Positions 7,448 to 10,604 of a stretch of DNA of 10,604 nucleotides are shown here, piece by piece (the stretch's first letter is position 1; every line of letters starts with the position of its first letter). Location: positions 1 through 10,604 of the forward strand of contig CABPSV020000677.1 in the NCBI GenBank assembly GCA_902459845.2, read 5' to 3'. Position numbers and translations under genes: made by a program. Below the pieces are notes generated by a model. The model had not been told where the DNA came from. It searched no databases and saw only the letters and a list, made by a program, of their open reading frames with translations. This DNA is from Hepatocystis sp. ex Piliocolobus tephrosceles (Eukaryota; Apicomplexa; Aconoidasida; Haemosporida; Plasmodiidae).

Positions 7448-8356
7448 TTACCTATCAATATAAAACGTTTTATATGTGTTGTCAGGAAAATATTTTACAT
7501 AAGATATTACTCCGTTTTTCGATTGACTTATACCAGTATCTGTTAGTAGTAATTTATTGCCACAAAAAGAATTAGCTTTATAATTCAGTTGCATAGTATG
7601 CCCAACCACCATTGTGTTTGCTTTTAATAATTGTAATGCTTTATATAAAGTGGAACATACCATGTTTCTTTTAAACACATTATGACTAACTGATGCATAG
7701 TACCTATTTAATGTAGGTCCATAATTACAACAAATACATAGTTCTTGTAAACTATTTTTTTTCTCAATAAGTAATTTACAGTTATTTTCTATTTCTTTTT
7801 TACCTTCTAAGTTTATAAAATTTATACCATAATAAGCATAAAAAGGTAATACACCTGCATGTGAAAATATAATATTATTTATTTTTATGACAATAGGATA
7901 ATTTATTAATATATTATAAACAGATTTATTTTTTTTAAACAATTCATTTCTATTATTATATTTATCTTGATCACTTTCTCTATTTTTAAATTTTAAACAT
8001 ATATTGTTTATTTCATGGTTGCCTAATAACATAATTATTTTACTGTTCATACTTTTTCCTTTAATATTATAATCTTCTATAAAAAATAAAATGTTTATAT
8101 CGTCATAGTTAGGATCTAAAACATCACCTGTTATAACTACTAACGTATCTTTTTTAAGTATATTATTACTATTATCAATTATTTTTTCATTTTTTAAAAT
8201 TTTTAACAAAGCATTCATATCTCCATGCAAATCACTTATACTATACAAATTATTTTTCCATTTTATATTTGAATAATCTACAATATCATCTTGTGTATAA
8301 CTCTTTTGCCATAATGCAACAAAATATATAAAAAAAATCAGACTTACATATTTCAT
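7448..8356 (-). CDS. SHLP1: Shewanella-like protein phosphatase 1 (PPP-family metallophosphatase) with signal peptide
   Basis: ORF of 302 aa, ATG at 8356 and TAA at 7450-7448. An in-frame TAG lies upstream with no intervening ATG, so the start is well placed. Residues 1-21 (MKYVSLIFFIYFVALWQKSYT) look like a cleavable ER signal sequence. PPP metal-binding motifs appear in order: SDLHGD (41-46, Ser in place of the usual first Gly), GDVLD (77-81), GNHE (112-115), SHAGV (165-169), VVGHT (250-254) and DTGIS (273-277). GPTLNRYY (213-220) resembles the SLP-specific GPxWxRxY block. The usual Arg after GDxxD is Pro82 here. The family occurs in bacteria, plants, fungi and protists. In P. berghei, SHLP1 deletion impairs ookinete and microneme development and blocks oocyst formation (Patzewitz et al. 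2013). The short length and signal peptide favour SHLP1 over the longer SHLP2, though the choice of paralogue is from memory. The last codons include a splice-donor-like AG|GTAAAT, so a small 3' exon cannot be excluded. Confidence 0.88.
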   Translation of the reverse strand: MKYVSLIFFIYFVALWQKSYTQDDIVDYSNIKWKNNLYSISDLHGDMNALLKILKNEKIIDNSNNILKKDTLVVITGDVLDPNYDDINILFFIEDYNIKGKSMNSKIIMLLGNHEINNICLKFKNRESDQDKYNNRNELFKKNKSVYNILINYPIVIKINNIIFSHAGVLPFYAYYGINFINLEGKKEIENNCKLLIEKKNSLQELCICCNYGPTLNRYYASVSHNVFKRNMVCSTLYKALQLLKANTMVVGHTMQLNYKANSFCGNKLLLTDTGISQSKNGVISYVKYFPDNTYKTFYIDR

Positions 8357-8500
8357 CTTTATGTGTGTTTCTATAAGTGTGTATGTATATGTGTTCTAAT
8401 GCAATTGTATTGTACTGTAAAATAATTTATTGTTCAAGGGAATGTGGGAAAGTAACACAAAGCTTAATATATAGAGTTTAAATCATACTTTTTTTTTTTT

Positions 8501-8513
8501 TTTTTGGACCATA
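8501..8513 (-). repeat. Inverted single copy of the 14-bp array core upstream of SHLP1
   Basis: TTTTTGGACCATA is the exact reverse complement of TATGGTCCAAAAA, the core of the array at 7224-7377. The array and this single copy therefore flank SHLP1 in inverted orientation. Five of the thirteen bases are part of a poly-T run, so the informative match is the 8 bases TATGGTCC. Confidence 0.5.
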
Positions 8514-8551
8514 TAATAGTTATATTGTCGTTTATATCCTTCAAATATGAA

Positions 8552-8557
8552 CATGCA
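8552..8557 (-). promoter_or_regulatory. TGCATG motif upstream of SHLP1
   Basis: TGCATG on the minus strand about 195 bases upstream of the SHLP1 ATG; another TGCATG lies on the plus strand at 8960-8965. TGCATG is the core recognised by some Plasmodium ApiAP2 factors (AP2-Sp; AP2-EXP binds TGCATGCA). A six-base match is weak evidence for function. Confidence 0.2.
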
Positions 8558-9270
8558 TAAAATGTGCAAACATATTTGTCATTAAATAAATTAAATTATG
8601 AATTTTAATTTCCGGTCAAATGAACTGAAGAGGAATTATCTTTCTATAGTTTAAACACAATATATATATATATATATACATATGTATATATTATAATAAA
8701 AATTGATTACTGTTTTTTTACCCTTTGATCATATATATATATATTCACATATACATATATTTATATAGGAGAGAAAAAAAAAAAAAAAAAAACTTTTTTT
8801 TTTTATTTTCTTTAAAAAATGATAAAGTACTAACGAAAAGACATTATTTATAGAATATTTCAAAGTAAACATGTTTTTTTTTTTTTTAATAGCCTTATAT
8901 AATATATATTTACATACATATAAAGTGAACGTTTTCGCTTAACTATATATTATTTCGTATGCATGTCACGTTATGTTACATACAAGTTATTAAAAAAAAA
9001 GAAAAAAAAAAAGAAAAAAAAAAGAAAAAAAATTATTGAAAGAAACTTTTTATTTAATAAAAAAAAATACAAAAATTGGGAAAAAATAAACATGTAGAAA
9101 AATAAAAGTATAGAAAAATGCATATAAATAAAAAAAAAAATATATTAAAAAGAGATAGCAAAAATGTAAAAAAAAATAAAAACACTAAAAGTATTTACAA
9201 TTAGTAAAATTCATAAATTAAAACAAAAGGCTATGCTATAAAAATACGTCCAAGTATAAAAGGTATAATG

Positions 9271-9284
9271 GAGAGGTCACTCTC
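9271..9284. other. Short perfect hairpin GAGAG-GTCA-CTCTC
   Basis: A five-base-pair stem with a four-base loop, in one of the few less A/T-rich spots of the SHLP1 5' flank. No T run follows closely enough to suggest a Pol III terminator. Function unknown; it could be chance. Confidence 0.3.
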
Positions 9285-9798
9285 TACAAATATATACATT
9301 CATACATACATATATATATGTATTGTTTTTTCATTTTGTTCTTTATTTATTTATTCATTCATTTTTTTTTTTTTTTTTTTTTCTTTTGGAGAGGAACGGT
9401 GAAGAAGATACTTATCGATTCTATTTAAATAATAGTGGACTTATACATGAGGACTGTATCTAAATGTAAACATGTATAGTTACAATAGGGGTATAAAAAC
9501 AATATAATTTTTTTTTATAACATGATCATCTATTTTTACAGTACTTCATTGTAGTTATTTATTATATATTTCATCTATTTCCTAATTTTTTTTTTTTTTT
9601 TTTCGTCTTTTATTGTAACAATCTACCAAAAAAAACATGTGGCCTAAATACAAAGATAGTTTAATCCATAAACTAAAAAAAAAACAAAGTTACTTAGTAT
9701 AAATTAGAAAAAAAAAATTTGTATGAACAAATGATATGAAATATGTTGCATAAAAAAAAAAAAAATATTTATAATCAATTGTTATAACAGCATTGTGC

Positions 9799-9799
<1 letters not shown>

Positions 9800-9872
<73 letters not shown>
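9800..9872. repeat. T73 homopolymer
   Basis: Seventy-three consecutive T, the longest homopolymer in the window. The true length is uncertain because runs this long are hard to sequence and assemble. Confidence 0.9.
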
Positions 9873-9946
9873 CCAACATAATAAATATAGCTAAAAGTTA
9901 AACTTTTACTTGTACTTATACATACGTACTTAACGGACATACTTAA

Positions 9947-9950
<4 letters not shown>

Positions 9951-9991
<41 letters not shown>
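9951..9991. repeat. T41 homopolymer
   Basis: Forty-one consecutive T, 78 bases after the T73 run. Confidence 0.9.
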
Positions 9992-10232
9992 CCTACCGTT
10001 GTTTATGTTACTTTATTTTTTATTTTTTTCCCATTTATTTTTTATATTCTATATTTATGTTCCCATAAAAATTATAAAATTTTACATAAATTTATTTAAA
10101 TTAAATTTTGTGTACACTGTGAATTATATTTACTCATATACTTTTGTAAATATATATAGTTATATATTTATGTATTTACATAAACTCACTAAAATTTTAC
10201 CTTAACTGAGGAGTTACAAATTTTTTACAGCT

Positions 10233-10236
<4 letters not shown>

Positions 10237-10263
<27 letters not shown>
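10237..10263. repeat. A27 homopolymer
   Basis: Twenty-seven consecutive A on the plus strand, on the left side of the GC-rich island at 10318-10359. Confidence 0.95.
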
Positions 10264-10264
<1 letters not shown>

Positions 10265-10317
10265 TATATTTGCTTGCAAGTTTAATAATTTATGAGCATT
10301 ATTGTACATTATTTAGC

Positions 10318-10359
10318 ATACCAACTTTCGGCCATTACCAATTCTGTGAGCGTCGGTAT
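10318..10359 (-). other. GC-rich island with stem-loop, candidate structured RNA
   Basis: These 42 bases contain 19 G or C, far above the flanking DNA. ATACCAAC (10318-10325) and GTCGGTAT (10352-10359) pair over 8 positions. The single imperfect pair is A-C on the plus strand but a stable G-U on the minus strand, which favours a minus-strand RNA. The stem encloses a 26-base loop. I do not recognise a tRNA, snRNA, SRP, RNase P/MRP or box C/D snoRNA signature. It could also be part of an unseen gene's UTR. Confidence 0.3.
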
Positions 10360-10387
10360 ATACGTTGTACGTATAATATAAATATAA

Positions 10388-10418
<31 letters not shown>

Positions 10419-10419
10419 T

Positions 10420-10421
<2 letters not shown>

Positions 10422-10457
<36 letters not shown>
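10422..10457. repeat. T36 homopolymer
   Basis: Thirty-six consecutive T following a (TA)n stretch (about 10398-10417), on the right side of the GC-rich island at 10318-10359. Confidence 0.95.
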
Positions 10458-10458
<1 letters not shown>

Positions 10459-10604
10459 TGTATATACAAATAAACAAACACCAATACAGCTAAAACTACG
10501 TATGACATTGCCCATATATAAAAGTGTATTTATGTATGTATATAATATATGCAATAACGTACATATATAATAAGAATTAAATGTTTTTAAATCCTAGCAT
10601 AAAT

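Larger units (their letters stand above)
8357..10604. other. 5' flank of SHLP1, no coding sequence seen
   Basis: About 2.2 kb of A/T-rich DNA upstream of SHLP1, probably holding its promoter and 5' UTR and possibly the edge of a further gene. Poly-T and poly-A tracts, (TA)n, A/G-interrupted runs near 8998-9030 and one GC-rich island (10318-10359) are visible. Open frames at 9999-10205 and 10309-10554 begin at TTG and are low complexity. No gene is supported. Confidence 0.7.

Noticed and set aside
9999..10205. 68-aa plus-strand hydrophobic ORF
   Set aside because: TTG start, follows a T41 tract, Phe/Tyr/Ile composition expected from A/T-rich DNA.
10315..10375. tRNA or known snRNA in the GC-rich island
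   Set aside because: No cloverleaf, no T-loop GGTTCRA, no Pol III box pair, and no U1/U2/U4/U5/U6 signature sequence could be found by eye.
10309..10554. 81-aa minus-strand ORF ending TLTELVMAESWYAK
   Set aside because: TTG start and passes through poly-A (Lys) and TA (Tyr-Ile) repeats. The less biased C-terminal end is explained by the GC-rich island, which I treat as a possible RNA instead.

Overview
Organism. The window looks like nuclear DNA of a malaria parasite (Plasmodium), most likely a P. falciparum-like (Laverania) species. Intergenic sequence is almost entirely A/T, with long poly(dA) and poly(dT) runs, (TA)n microsatellites and short-unit minisatellites. Coding sequence is interrupted by Asn-, Lys-, Asp- and Ser/Gly-rich low-complexity inserts. 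The Shewanella-like phosphatase fits the SHLP1 family of Plasmodium. The genus is inferred from this style and gene content; the species cannot be fixed from the sequence alone.

Layout. Two protein genes are visible, both on the minus strand in head-to-tail order. SHLP1 is at 8356 to 7448, and a large single-exon gene lies downstream of it at 4700 to 735. The large gene encodes a 1321-residue protein with about 900 residues of low-complexity, mostly disordered sequence, followed by a C-terminal DUF726/TMCO4-type membrane-linked alpha/beta-hydrolase domain with a GYSVG nucleophile motif. The smaller gene encodes a 302-residue PPP-type metallophosphatase with an N-terminal signal sequence.

Non-coding regions. 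Bases 1-734 are the 3' flank of the DUF726 gene and hold a 53-bp tandem duplication. Bases 4701-7447 separate the genes and are unusually rich in tandem repeats. These are a 13-bp array directly upstream of the DUF726 start, a 9-periodic A8T tract, a near-homopurine tract, a 9-bp CpG-bearing array, a long imperfect inverted repeat at 6522-6652, and an 11-copy 14-bp array just past the SHLP1 stop. Bases 8357-10604 are the 5' flank of SHLP1 and contain several very long homopolymers, including T73. They also hold one small GC-rich island at 10318-10359 that can fold into a stem-loop, the best candidate here for an unannotated structured RNA.

How the genes relate. Nothing suggests an operon; each gene should have its own promoter. 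Both products plausibly act at membranes or in the secretory system (a signal-bearing phosphatase and a membrane-associated putative lipase), but a shared pathway is not supported. No tRNA, rRNA, mobile element or CRISPR array was seen, and there is no convincing evidence of a wholly new multi-gene system.
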